Part shown: positions 35,061 to 46,576 of the stretch, piece by piece
Position numbering within the stretch: position 1 is the stretch's first letter
Layout: every line of letters begins with the position of its first letter
NCBI GenBank assembly: GCA_963969365.1
Contig: OZ017760.1
Coordinates: forward strand, 1,302,001 to 1,366,000
Source: Asterochloris sp. CNOR1
Lineage: Eukaryota > Chlorophyta > Trebouxiophyceae > Trebouxiales > Trebouxiaceae
Reading direction: 5' to 3'
Length of the DNA stretch: 64,000 nt
Position numbers and translations under genes: made by a program
The notes under the pieces: generated by a model
Told to the model about the DNA's origin: nothing
Database searches by the model: none
The model's input: only the letters and a program-made list of their open reading frames with translations

Positions 35061-35854
35061 AGGCACAAGGCTGACAGCATCCTCCCGCGCACAAGTGGCT
35101 GAGGGCATCGCAGCAGCCTGCAGTGAAGTATCATACCTCGTCGTGGAAGCAGTGCAGCAACCAGGCACCCAGCTTGGGCAGTCATGTAGGCGGAGAGATG
35201 TACCCTGCATGAACTGTGCTGCTGTACAGGCTGCAGGGGAGTGCTGCTGGTCACATTGCTACCTTGATGGTCGCAGACAGCTCCAGCTCACTGCCAGCAG
35301 GCATCGAGTCGCTCAGAGCTGACCGGGCAGCCCCCACAACAGAGGCACACACAGCGGCGTCCCGCCTTTGCTGCCTCTTGGTGAGGGCCTTGCGCTGCGC
35401 TTTGGTAAGCGTGGCTGCATCTTGCTGGCAGCCAGTGGCAGGCGTGTCATCAGCAGGCAGGGGACATAAGGTGTGTGCCATCGACTCGGGCAGAGTTATG
35501 TTCACGACAATAGTGCTGGCGCAGCTGTGCGGAAACATGCTGGCAAGCAGGGCTTCTACAACTACAAGTCGTTCAGTGCAGGGGACAGGGGAGTGGTGGG
35601 GGTTCAAGGGTTGCTGCTGACAGTGCTCAGGCTCAGACACCTGTGCTGTGTCTTCAGACTTTTGGACAAGGACAGGGGCAGCGCCAGCTGCTTGAACGCA
35701 GCCAATTTCATCTGCTGAGCGTGCAGGCTGTGTTGCCTCTTGGCTGGCTTGCTGGGTTGCCCGTTCGTGCACAGCCCGCCGCAGCAAGCGCAGCAGGCGC
35801 CGTGCATGGCGCACATGATGGGCATCGCTGTCGTAGGCGCAGCGGAGCTTGGTT
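35061..35854 (-). CDS. Exons of an unknown basic, helical protein
   Basis: A 592-nt minus-strand exon (35263-35854) is open throughout, follows a GCATGCAG acceptor and ends at an AAG/GTAGCA junction. It joins in phase to a 57-nt exon (35061-35117) that ends at a GTGAGC donor. The first part is basic and helical (RHARRLLRLLRRAVHERATQ), the middle is low complexity, and the end has LTKAQRKALTKRQQRRDAA. The family is not recognised. It lies just downstream of BUD23 on the same strand, so it could be an extension of that gene or a separate gene with its start near 35,900-36,100. The length of the open exon and the consistent splice sites are the evidence for coding. Confidence 0.45.
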
Positions 35855-36239
35855 CTGCATGCCACCCAGCACAGGATGCACAGCGCTGCATGGCAGAAGA
35901 CTCCTGTCATGAGCTGTTACCTGTGGTGCTCACGACAGGCCTTGACGGCAAGACATGCTGATACACTGCTCTGCAGGGCTGCGTTGCATTGCATTTGGCT
36001 GCTGCCTGAAGGTGCACATGCAGCACTGAAAGGTCATATCAAACCCTTAGGGCGACAGGCAGGGGTTACATGCGGCATATATGGCAGAACATGCACAGCC
36101 AGTGTTCTGAAGCCATCACCACAATCTGGCACGACCATGATGCACCCCACCAGACAGCCAGCAGACCTGAGATTGGCCAGGCCAGCGGGCAAACACACTT
36201 CTGCTGCTGCAAAGCGGGCTCCCCTGCCAAAGATGAATG

Positions 36240-37664
36240 CGCCACGGAGGGCCCCGCTTTGCGCATGCAGAGGAAGTACTTCTTGGCTGTGCTCTTGTGG
36301 GGCATGGCCACAAACAGCGCAGCCTGGAAGCCAGCATGGCGGGCACCTGCCAGCAGCAATGCACTCTCCCCATCCCCTGCACAAATGGGTTGACGCATGT
36401 GTGTACTTGGGCGAGAGCTCAGCAGGCCGAGTGTCCTCCAGCAGCACAGTGACCTGAAGGGCACACAGTTTGAAGCTGTCTTGCATACATGTTGAACAAC
36501 TGCGTGCCTGGCGCAGTCTGACAGCACAGCAGCCCCTGAATCACCTGCAGAGCACAGAGCAGTCCTGTCTTCTTGTTGCAGGCAGCAGACTAAGCGTAGC
36601 TGCTTTGCTAGCAATACAGAAGCCTGTCTGAGCAGAAGTTAGAACAGATGCACAAGTGACCGTGAGCAGACACCCTCAAGAAGCACAAGGCACCTGATGC
36701 TTGCTTGCCTCACAGCAAAACAAGCCTCTCTTGGCAGGATCAGGAACTGAGACCTCCCTGGCTGCAGCTTGGAAATCATTTCAGCAGCACACTCAGAACA
36801 AGCACAAACGTCTTATGCATTGACTGATTGGTCTCAACTGTTACCTGCTATATAGACCTGCAGAATTGCGGCTGCCTCGGGCTTCAGGCAGTGCCTGAGA
36901 GCCCCAAAGAAGCGGCGGCAGGCCAGCTCAGGCTGGGCAGCATGGCACAGCCACTGCACTGCAGAAATGCTGATGGCGCCATCAAAGCTGGCCGCCCTGA
37001 GGGGCAGCCCATGCCCCATGTCGCTCAACAGCACGCCTCCATCGAAGGCCTGCAGAGGCCTCATTGTGCCAGCCTGGCCTGGGTAGACGCCAGCCTGGCG
37101 GTTGCAGCTGGATTCCTGTGGGCCAGAAGCTGCTGCTGTGCCGCCAGGCTTGCTAGCGGCACCTGCATGCTGCTTGGAGCCCGCGGGTGCTGCAGCAGCA
37201 CAAATGCTGCCAGCTGTGCCTGCAGGGCTGTGCTTTGCTCTGTGCAGAGCAGCCAGACGCCCAGCCTCTCCTACCGCCAGCATGCTGAGTGCGACGTCGC
37301 AGCCAACCCAGGCATGGCCAGCGGCCGTGAGTTCCTGACCGCTCAGCCCCGTGCCGCAGCCAATGTCCAGCAGCAGACCCTGCTGCCCAACCTGCAGGTG
37401 CAAGGAGAGACGCCTCAGCCTCCATGCTTGCTGTGGATGCATGACATTTGCTTGGTGCCAGCGTGAGCCTATGTGAGACCGCTGGATTGAACAATTGCAT
37501 AGTTACATCAGGCATGAACAGCTCACTGGTAGCTGCAACAGCTCCAAAGCCAGCCGGGTCAGGTCCTTCTGAATGCTAGCAGAGGCGGCATGATAGCGAA
37601 CAGCCTCTTCAGCTGTGTAAACATCCTGAGGAAGTCCCTGCAGCTCCGGCCTAACACAGCTCAT
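36240..37664 (-). CDS. BUD23: 18S rRNA (guanine-N7) methyltransferase BUD23 (3' end unresolved)
   Basis: Exon 1 (37527-37664) starts at an ATG and encodes RPELQGLPQDVYTAEEAVRY and then IQKDLTRLALELLQLP, the known N-terminal block. Exon 2 (36858-37391) carries motif I LLLDIGCGTGLSGQEL, then GHAWVGCDVALSML, and after an insertion LLSDMGHGLPLRAASFDGAI and SISAVQWLC. A further exon from 36376 downwards has ARHAGFQAALFV and KSTAKKYFLCM, the conserved end of the methyltransferase domain. BUD23 with TRM112 makes m7G in 18S rRNA and supports small-subunit maturation. A small exon between exon 2 and 36376, and the basic C-terminal tail, could not be placed. About 65 low-complexity residues interrupt the core between the SML and LLSD segments; this may be an in-frame intron that I left in. 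Confidence 0.85.
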
Positions 37665-37731
37665 GTCAGAACAGACTCCAACCTGGATGGAGTCTGTTCC
37701 ACACTGCCATCTCTGGCAAATCTGGAGCTTC

Positions 37732-38754
37732 ATGGCAGCATCTGTGCAATGCAGGTCTGTGTCAGTACTTCCATGCCTCCGCCAGTGGCATATCTGGCAT
37801 CATCCAAGGCCACACAGAAGCCAGCATATGACCTCTGCACCCTTCTCCAGAAGGGAACAGCGGTGTCCAGTGGCCTGCCCATGCAGCGCACCAGACTTTT
37901 CTGCAGCAGATGCACCATTTGAAGACCCACAGTGGGGCCTATGCACGCAGGTGAGGTGCACATAGGCTCCATTGCTGAAGTGGGTGCTCCTCTGCTCAGC
38001 CAGCACTCCTGCTGCTGGGCAAGCTGCTGTCCTGACAATGTACCTGCTGCTGTTCAGGAGCAGTGGAACACGATTCAGACGCTCTTGCCCATGCGAGTGT
38101 TCATCCAGCTGCCTCATGATATTTTGACGCTGATGTCCAGCGACCCTGCAGTGGCAGCTGAGGTGCTGATCAGCCTGCGGGAGGAGAATCCTGAAGCGCC
38201 AGTTGGGCGCATAGTGCAGAAAGCGTGAGTGGGCTGGTCTGTTGTCGCACCACTGCCTGCTGTACTTGGCAGCACAGAGTGGGACAGGCACGTAGACTGC
38301 CTGAGGCGGGCAATGGCACATAGTTTACAGGTTTATATGAGCACACTGGCTCATTGAATGCTGCCTGACAGGAAGCATTATGCATGCTCAGAGCTGTGTC
38401 GTGCTGACTCAATGTTGTGCCTGCCTGATTTGTGGGCAAGTCTTTTGTGCCTGGTCACTTTCATGTCGTGGCAATGCATCCATGGCATTGCTTTGAACCT
38501 CCTGAAATTTGTGCAGTTCTCACATGGCCCCAAGTCGCCAGCATTTCTGGAGGAGATACGAGGCCAGCCTTGAAATGGAGTGCACATCACAGCTCTGAGA
38601 AACCTATGCTGCTACTGCTGCATCACGCTGCGCTGCCTGATGCAGGCCTCAGCAGTTCAGGAAACGCCTGGAGGCCAGCTTAGGGCCTGAGGCTGTGGCC
38701 GCTGCACAAGAACACATGAAGCATCTGCAGAGGCGGGCCTACTCCAGCTGCTAG
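37732..38754 (+). CDS. Unknown small protein with organelle-type N-terminus
   Basis: Three exons (37732-37950, 38058-38224, 38646-38754) join in phase to 164 aa. The N-terminus (MAASVQCRSVSVLPCLRQW) is basic, Ser-rich and free of acidic residues, as in mitochondrial or plastid targeting peptides. The mature part is helical, with LPMRVFIQLPHDILTLMSS and LISLREENPEAPVGRIV, and it ends in a basic helix before SSC and TAG. I do not recognise the family. The gene is divergent from BUD23, with only 67 bp between the start codons. A further in-frame ATG at 37663 overlaps the BUD23 start codon and is a less likely start. Confidence 0.55.
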
Positions 38755-39365
38755 TGGGCTCCCCTGGGCGTCCACGGCTGACTCAGGCCTTGGCATGTAC
38801 CCAGCAAGCAGAAACATTGTCGTGTTTAAAGCTGCCAGAGTCAGCCTTAAAAGCTGCCCAAGTCAGCCTTAGGGACAAGTGTATATTGTGACCATCAGAA
38901 CTCTGCTTCCCTTGCATGGTTGTCTCACTCAGTAACAGCATATTGACAATCTGATATTGTTTCATGCCCATCAGCCTGCCCATGACCACACCAGGTCAGG
39001 CAGTTGCAGCCAGCTTCACTTAAGTTCCCTTAACTTTCCACTTGAGGCTAGGTGCAATTATTGAATGTTTGAAAGATCTGTTGTGAAGTCAACCCTCAAC
39101 AATAGGGCTTTCAGGAGCAATGTGGTGTTAGATGATTCAGCTGAGCCCTGAGAAGCTCGTCACAGCTGAGGCCTTGTATGAAGCTTTAGTGGCTTGACCC
39201 ACAACGTCTGCTGCCTTTACAGCATCAGCATCCCCTGCAGCAGTCGGTTGCTAATCTGTGAGGCCAATTGCATACAGTGACTGGCCGACACGTGGTCTGG
39301 GCAGACCACAGACTTGACACAGCACAACTTAGGTCACTCCTGAGGCAGGCTCCGTCTCAGCCTGC
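38755..39365. other. Intergenic, no gene seen
   Basis: About 600 bp between an unknown gene and the zinc-finger gene. A short direct repeat around GTCAGCCTTA occurs near 38838-38872. No coding exon is supported. It should contain the 3' UTR of the left gene and the promoter of the zinc-finger gene. Confidence 0.45.
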
Positions 39366-42300
39366 ATGAGACGGTTGTTGCAGTTGGCATTTGAGGCCTC
39401 AAACATGAAGCCCATTGGCACTTCGTCCCTTTTGCGGCCTTGTGATGCTATTGCTGGCCGCCAGCGCCATAGTTGCGGAAGGGTGGCCCACCTGCAGCAG
39501 CTGCATGGAGCCAACGTGCACAGCTGCTCCAGATCCAGCTCTCAGCAGGCCAGCCAGGCAGTCATCAGGTGTGTGCAGGACCAGGCTGCTATCCAACAGC
39601 ACTGCATAGCATGCTGTCTCCTGATGTGCACTGACTCCTGGCAGCTTGCTGCCTTCTCTGGCCAGATCCAGGCCTAGATATTGTGGAAATATCTATCTCC
39701 TGATGCACTGCAGGAGGAGGTTCAAGAGAGGCTCACTGCACAGCTTTGTAAGGTGCAACTGCACCTCTCCCGCAGCAGATGCCGCTGCTGGAGATGACGC
39801 TGGCGGTCAGGGCATGGGGGCCGACCTGTCCTTCACCAACGCTGGCAGCGTCATCACTGCTCAGGTCAGCAAACAACTGCAGGGCCTAAGAATGCCTCTG
39901 CTATCTCAGCAGTGCTCGTGATGTGACAACAACCCGCTCCACGTGTTGTGCAGTGGTGGCGAGGCTGCTCGTACGCTACTGCATTCTTTGGTGCGCGTTC
40001 CACAATATGCTGCAGCATGTTGCGTCCTCAAGCTTGCAACATCCATGTGATGTGGCTGCTTCTTTGCCTGTGGCCTGTCTGCGGGGCCCCCACCCAGCGC
40101 TATGGGCAGGTACTGCTGCAGGAGGAGCAGGAGGGGGTTGCACTTGTGGTGGCAAACCTCTGCTGAGGCCGTCAAGGGTCATTTGTGGTAAGACTCTGAT
40201 GCCAAGGCTGCATCGGCTGTCCGACGAGAAGGCACAGCCCTGCTTCAGCAGCCACAGCACCAAGCAGAGCAGTGCCCTCATTGTGAGCACCCTTTCTGAT
40301 GCTGGTGCTGCAGGAGGAGGAGAAGGCTCGCGGTGGGGCAGCTGACATTGTGGCAGACCTCTCTGAGGCCATCAAGGTGGCAGAGGCCAGCAGCCCTGCA
40401 GGCACTGTCAATGGGGCTGGGTCTGCTGTCGAGCAGGTGCCTGCCTTTTCAGAAGAGGCAGGCTCAGCAGTCCAGGCTGCAGGAGGCAGCCCTGACGAGG
40501 TGCCCATGGCTGCTGCTGCAGCAGCATCAATGGGTGCAGCCCCGGTGGAGGTGCCTGCCGAGCCAGCCGCTGCAGGTGGCTCAGGTGGGGCATGTGCTGA
40601 TGTGTCGGCAGCCACAGGCAGTGCCGCTGGGCCTACAGTGGGCTGGCTGGCATCACTATGTTGCATTGGCCAGCAGGTTTGGAGGTGCCTCCTGTGCGTA
40701 CAGCTGCACGTGGGTTGTCCCTATAGTGCTGCTGCGTGGCACCATGGCTGTGCTCAATGCTGTTGGTGGGGCCTGCTGCGGCGGCAGCTCAGGCTGCGCT
40801 TGGGTTGGCATTGGCGTCAAAGTATGTCTGGCACCATCAGGCAGATGTCTGGTGAGATGGCTGCTACTCTTAGTTGCCACATCAGTGGGCCAGCACTGTG
40901 GGGAAGCGCCTGCTAAGCTGGCACCTGTGGTATACAAGGTGGGGTTTGTTTGCTTCCGCTACATTCTGTGAGGCAGGGCTGCATTGTTGAGCCCGGCAAT
41001 GAAGGCACACTTTTGGCAGCCAACTTTACGCAGGGGGGGCTTACTGTTGCTCTGTCCAGGCAAGGCATGCTGGAGCGGCCCTTGCATTGGTCGCTGCAGG
41101 TGACCAGCTGGCCTTGCGCTCAGTCAGTCTTGCTTCAGTTGCAGCCCCCCCCGAGTTGGACATGGCCTCAGGGCCCAAGTCCACACCGACCATCCCAAGC
41201 CCTGGGCCAATGTGATCAGTTTGTAGAACTGAAACAAAGGCATGCCAGGAGTCGCTGCAGCCAGGTGTGCTTGCCAAGCCCCAACCAACCAGGAGACGCT
41301 CACTTTTCTGCACTTGGCTGCCCCTCTGCAGGCTGCAGGCGTGCAGGGCACTGTGGACCCCCAGCCATCAGGACCTTCTGCCCAACTGTCACTACACGTT
41401 GGCTGACCGCCTGCATGCCTCCGGCCACCTCCAAGTGCACCAACCTGAGTGCTTCACTGTCTGCAGGAGATGGAAAGGCTCTGTGGGCTCAGTGCTATCA
41501 GGAACTGCTCAACTACCTGCATTCCCATGGCCACTGGGCCGACGGGGATGCTTCACACGAGCTGGGGGAAGTCAACATTGGAGCGGCCAAGCGGGCAATA
41601 CTCAGCCTGGCACGTGCCCGCACGGATATGCTATTCAGCCTGCCTCGTGCGCTGGTTGAGGCTGTTGTCGATGCAGGGAAGCCCTACGAAGACCGTAAGG
41701 TGAGGGGTGGCTTGGTGTCATGCGGTTCAGCCTGCCTTGCGGGGTGGCGGAGGCCTCACCAACACAGACCAAGTCTAGCTGCATTTACAGCAAGGTGGGC
41801 GCTTGGCTTGGGGCCAGAAATGTGCTAGTCTGAAGTTTATAGACCCCACTCTGGTAGCTGGTGGAGGCAGTGGTCGATGCTGGGAAGTCCCAGAACCTCA
41901 ACGTAAGGGGCTAGCCGCCTGACTGGGGGAGGCAGCACCACCAAAACGGGGAGTCACTTCCCTGCTGTCAGTCACCTGCTGCCTGCGGACCCTGCAGATC
42001 CGGGCTGCCCTGATGCGCATGAGTGCCACCCTGACTGAGGGGGGGGACCCCCTGCGCGGGGGCCCTGCCTCGACCCAGGACCTCTTCCGCCTGCTGCACG
42101 CCTCCATGGTGGCCCAGCGCCTGGCTGACAAGGCTGCGCAGAATCTGGACATGCCCATGGGCGCCACGGCCCAGCCTGGAGCCACTGAGGGTGAGTATGC
42201 GCCACCGCGGCTGTCTTGACTCTGGATGCAAGACTTTTGACCAGAGCTTGCTGAATGTTGGGAACTTTGTAGTACAGCCACTGGGGCCAATGGTGCAAGT

Positions 42301-45300
42301 TGACATTGTGGACGCGATACATTGCTACTGTTTGCCTGGTGGCGTAGGGTGCATTGGGCGGAAAGGGACAGGAAGGAGGGGGTTTCAGTGCAAAGGCTGC
42401 GGCTGGGCACCTTTACAGACGCAAACGCTGCCTGTGCAGGCTGGCAGGGCCTGGGGGTTTGCCCATCTAGCTGCCTTGCTGGGCACCAGAAGCTGCGCAG
42501 CCGCTCTGTAATGCTGCACTGTGGCCCATGGACACATGGGCTGTAAAATTTGTTGTTTGCCTGTTAGTCCAACAACTCACCGTCTGCTGGCTTTTTGGCT
42601 CCTGTAGTATCTGCAGCTCATGCATTGCGCGCCTCCCTGCAGCTCTGGCCACCTCAACCGCTGCCATCCTGCCAGAGATTCTTCGCCTGGCTGAGGCCAG
42701 CCCTGAGCCCGAAGCTGTGGCAGCAGCAAGTAAGCTGGCCTTGCCACCCACCCTGTGTGCTGGACAAGAAGCGACTGCTTTCACCATCGTCAAGATGTTC
42801 GTTGCCACGCAGCTGTCACTTGCAGTCTGCAGACCTTTTGCTTAGCAAAGCAGCTGCCTATGTGGGCTGTATCTGCTTTGTGCAGGGGGCTGCCTGGTCA
42901 TGCCTTTCCTGCAAAGCTTGTTTCCAACTGCCAGCGCAGCCTTCCTTGTCGCTCCCAGCAAATGGAGATGCATACTGCAGGTGTCCTGCGCATGTAGAGG
43001 CACAATGCTGCTCCTCGCAGGTGGCAGATGACAGCAGGTGCTCTTGCAGGAGGTGCATTCATGCGCCTGCACTTGACGCTGCAAGCATACTTCGCGAGCC
43101 CAGATGCTATGTTTGCACTGTACCTGAACTGTTAGGCAGAAGCACTTGCCTGAATATTGTAACATGTCCCTACCTTACAGTTGCCTCAGAGGAAGTACGT
43201 GCTGCTGGGGCAGCTCTGGGCGAAAGGTCACAGACTCCCAGAAGGCAGATGGAGTCTGGTGACGGCGCCATGCCCCGCCAGAGGCGCACCGCAGACTCCT
43301 TCAGACAGGACAGGTTTGGTGGCGACCGCTTTGGCATGCAGAGCAGGTCAGCATGGCGCACATGCCCAGACTCTATCTCTGATGTACTGGCATGAGCCCT
43401 TGCACCTGCTTCTACGTGCATGGCGTGATTTGTCCTGCTTCCACTGCCCAGCTAGCAGTGCACTGCTTCACAGGTGGCGGTTGGTCATGAGATGTGTGCC
43501 TCTGCCTGCACAGCTGGCTATCACACAGTGTCTGCCAGTCGGTGGAGCACAAGCTGCAGCGTAGCCACGCATCTGGGCTAGCATTTTGCTTGACTGAGTG
43601 TGACCTGGTGCGGCTTAGATGCTGCTGGGCCTCATCATGCTTTGTTGTCACATTGCATTGTGTCACCAGCCCTGCCTGCCTCCTGACTGGAGCTGCGTCG
43701 GCAGCACTGCTTCACCCTGCCTGCCCTCTTCTGCCTGCAGCAACGCCAGCGACATGAGGCCAGGGGACTGGATGTGCCCTGACTGCGGGTCCCACAACTA
43801 TGCATCCAAGACAGCGTGCTACTCTTGCTCCCTGCCCAAGACGTAAGCGGAGAGGGGGAAGGGGGGGTTGGGGGGAAACTGTCTGCTCCCTGCAAGGCTG
43901 GCACATGAGGCATCTTCCAATGAGTGGTGCTGGGCGCTGTGTGACAGCTTGCCTGCTTGCATGCGCTGCCTGTGGCTCATGTGGCATGCTACAAACATGA
44001 CCAGGTCACCTGCAAACCCTGCATGCCCTTCCAGCCTCACAGGGCAAGGCAGCAGAGATCAGGTGTGTGCCCTGCACTGCTGCTCAAATCTCAATCCCCC
44101 TGGTACACTGCTTTCAGCCTCAGATGCCTTCAGGGCATGCTGGGGATGCGCTGCAGGCTACAAATGATCTGCCATTCTGCTGCAGGGAGGCAGAGTCCAG
44201 GCCTGGCTTTGAGGGGACACCAGGGCCACCAAGGGCCGCACGCCCTTCCTCATTCAATGCAGACACACATGCACAAGGTGCGCTGAGACAGGGCCCTGAG
44301 CGTTCGCAGGCATGACGGGTGCTGCAGCCCCCAACGCTGGACTCTTGCTGCACACAGGTTCTGCAGCAGTGCCCAAATTGTTGCATCACCCCTTAGGCCC
44401 CCGCAATGGTTTGTCAGAGGGTTGAGCATGTGGCCAGGCTGTGCTGGGGGGCTGCCTCGCGGTCTCGTGGTATCTGAAGGTGCTTCTGCTTGTACACTTC
44501 CAGGCCTCCAATGTGTTGTTCTGAACTCTCGACGGTAAATCGCATGCGCACCTTGCTGCACACATCTGCTTGTCAGCAGTGCTGCACAGCTGACATTGGA
44601 TATTGCAATGCAGGCGACTGGGACTGCACTGAGTGCGGCACCAGCAATTTTGCACGCCGCGGGCGGTGCTTCAAGTGCGGGCGGGAGAGGTGAGGGGCTC
44701 AGCGCACTGTACTTGCCTGCTGGAAGAAGTAGAGCACTCAGCTGCTGAACAGCAACTGAAGCTGACAGAATGCATCGTCCTTCTGCTGGGCTGGACATAG
44801 TCATTTGCCTGGTCAATGGTTGGCAGCGGGGCCTCAAGCGCTCAGCAGCTGGCCAGTGGGCCGCCCACCATCCTGACATGATTGCAGCACTCATCATGTG
44901 CCCTGCTGGCCCCCTTGAACCTGGCCAAGTCACCTCCCACCTGCCTGCTGCAGGTCCTCTGGACCATTCCAGGGCCAGAAGCCAGGTGAGCTGCTCTCAT
45001 TTGCCTGCAGCCATAGCATGCTGTCTTGCTGCTGGAACTGCTGCTGATGACCCAATGGCATGCAAGCTGCAGGTTGCCCCTCGATTGTTCCTCAGACTGC
45101 ACTGCAACCCCTTTGCACGGCTCTCACATTGCTTTTGCTAATCAGGCAGCCTCATGCCGAGCATCTTCAGCTACAGTTGTCTGCTTCGAATGGTGCAGCA
45201 GACACTGACGCCTCTCTCTGGCTGCAATGGCTGCAGGGGATTGGTTTTGCCCCAGTTGTGCTGCCAACAACTTTGCACGCCGCATCGACTGCTTCAGATG

Positions 45301-46437
45301 CGGCACAGCTAAGCCTGACGATGGCGCCTACCGCCAGAGCAGGCCTGCAGGCGGCTTCAGGGAGGGAGGTTCCAGGGAGGGGGGCTTCAGGGAGCCACCG
45401 GCCATGCGGCCAGGTCAGTGGACTGGGTTTGGTCAAGAGCCTTGGCAGCATGTGCCAAACATGCTTTTGACCACACTAGCTGGCCAGGGGACTGCCTGGC
45501 TGTACATGTTTGTGTTGACAACTGCTTTGCAGGTTTGGCTCTGGACACTTCTACTCAGTTATCATTGATCTGCACCTCTTCAAGGAGGTGCTCAGGTCCC
45601 ACCGCATGGGGATGTTCAGCCCAGATTTGAGGCCTGCATGTCTGGCCATGCTGCCTTGTGCACACCTCAGCGGTACTCCAGCAAGATGGTATGCATGGTA
45701 TGCCACAGGTCTGTGACTATGCTGCTCAGGCTGCTTCTGCATGCCATAGGTGAATGCTTGCACCATCACTGTGACATGCCTGGCACAGGCATCGGGGCCG
45801 TGGACAGCTTCATGTCGAGAATCAGAAGGCCTGACGGCTCCTTTGCACTGCAGGCTGATGCTTGCTGCTTATCATGTGTGCAGGTGACTGGAACTGCACA
45901 TGCGGCGCTCACAACTTTGCCAGCCGTACAGAGTGCTTCAAGTGTGGCCAGAACAGGTGAGCGTGGTGCTTGCCACAGGCTGAAGCTGCCTCTTCATTGC
46001 CACAGCCTTCCAGACGAAACTTTTGCACACAGCCGAGCTGCAACTAAATGAAGGCTGCAGCTGCTTCTGCTTGCTGCTACCTCCAAAGCCAAATGCTACG
46101 TGTGCAGCTCAGGTGCCATCCAGTGGAGCTTGTCTGGCTGCTCTTGCTTGCCTTGCCCCAGCTATGGCACGTGAACAGGCTGTTCCAACATGGGTTGTGG
46201 AACAGCCTGCACGGTGCTGTATCAGTGCTGCAAACTGTGTGACGACCACATCGCTGCTGCAGGCCGGCAGGTGCAGGTGAGTCTTCTGGCAGGCCCTCTC
46301 GCTTTGGAGGGGACGCAGAGGGCGGCATGCAGAGGTTTCCAGGACGTGGCGAGCGCGAGTTCTCATCGCCCCGCCGTGGGCCTGCTTCTCAGGGGAGGGA
46401 TGTGCCCTCCACCTTTGGAGATGGTACTGGCTGGTAG
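39366..46437 (+). CDS. Plastid-type protein with four RanBP2 zinc fingers (OZ/VAR3-like)
   Basis: Exons (39366-39568, 39714-39864, 40314-40584, 41467-41699, 41998-42190, 42643-42729, 43181-43346, 43741-43842, 44186-44277, 44614-44689, 44954-44985, 45237-45413, 45884-45956, 46293-46437) join in phase to about 666 aa. Residues 1-90 are Ser/Arg-rich with a VRC-type end, like a chloroplast transit peptide. An Ala/Glu-rich linker follows. At about 209-350 lies a helical domain with CYQELLNYLHSHGHW and then AKRAILSLARARTDMLFSLP. Four RanBP2-type fingers follow, each beginning GDW and with a xNFA-type core: GDWMCPDC, GDWDCTECGTSNFARR, DWFCPSCAANNFARR and GDWNCTCGAHNFASR. Such fingers bind single-stranded RNA; the layout recalls plant organelle zinc-finger proteins. 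The C-terminus is Gly/Arg/Ser-rich. An extra exon between 40584 and 41467 is possible. Confidence 0.75.
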
Positions 46438-46576
46438 TTGACAAGAAATGGAAATCTGCTGCTGCACCACTCACCGCATGCACTCAGTCAATCGAGAACA
46501 GTAGTAAATTGCTTCACAACAATTTAGAGTTCATCAAGCAGCAATCGATTCAGATATCAAATCCCTCTCACAAAAC

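Noticed and set aside
34794-35210. Long minus-strand open frame of 138 codons
   Set aside because: Only the 57-nt block at 35061-35117 fits splice sites and phase. The rest has no motif and looks like chance openness.
37663-37665. Plus-strand ATG as the start of the unknown protein
   Set aside because: It overlaps the BUD23 start codon. The in-frame ATG at 37732 gives a better targeting peptide and leaves promoter space.
40172-40666. Long minus-strand open frame opposite the Ala/Glu-rich exon
   Set aside because: It is the antisense shadow of the real plus-strand exon at 40314-40584; biased codons keep both strands open.
44250-44933. 227-codon minus-strand open frame
   Set aside because: It overlaps the second zinc-finger exon and introns of the plus-strand gene and has no recognisable domain.
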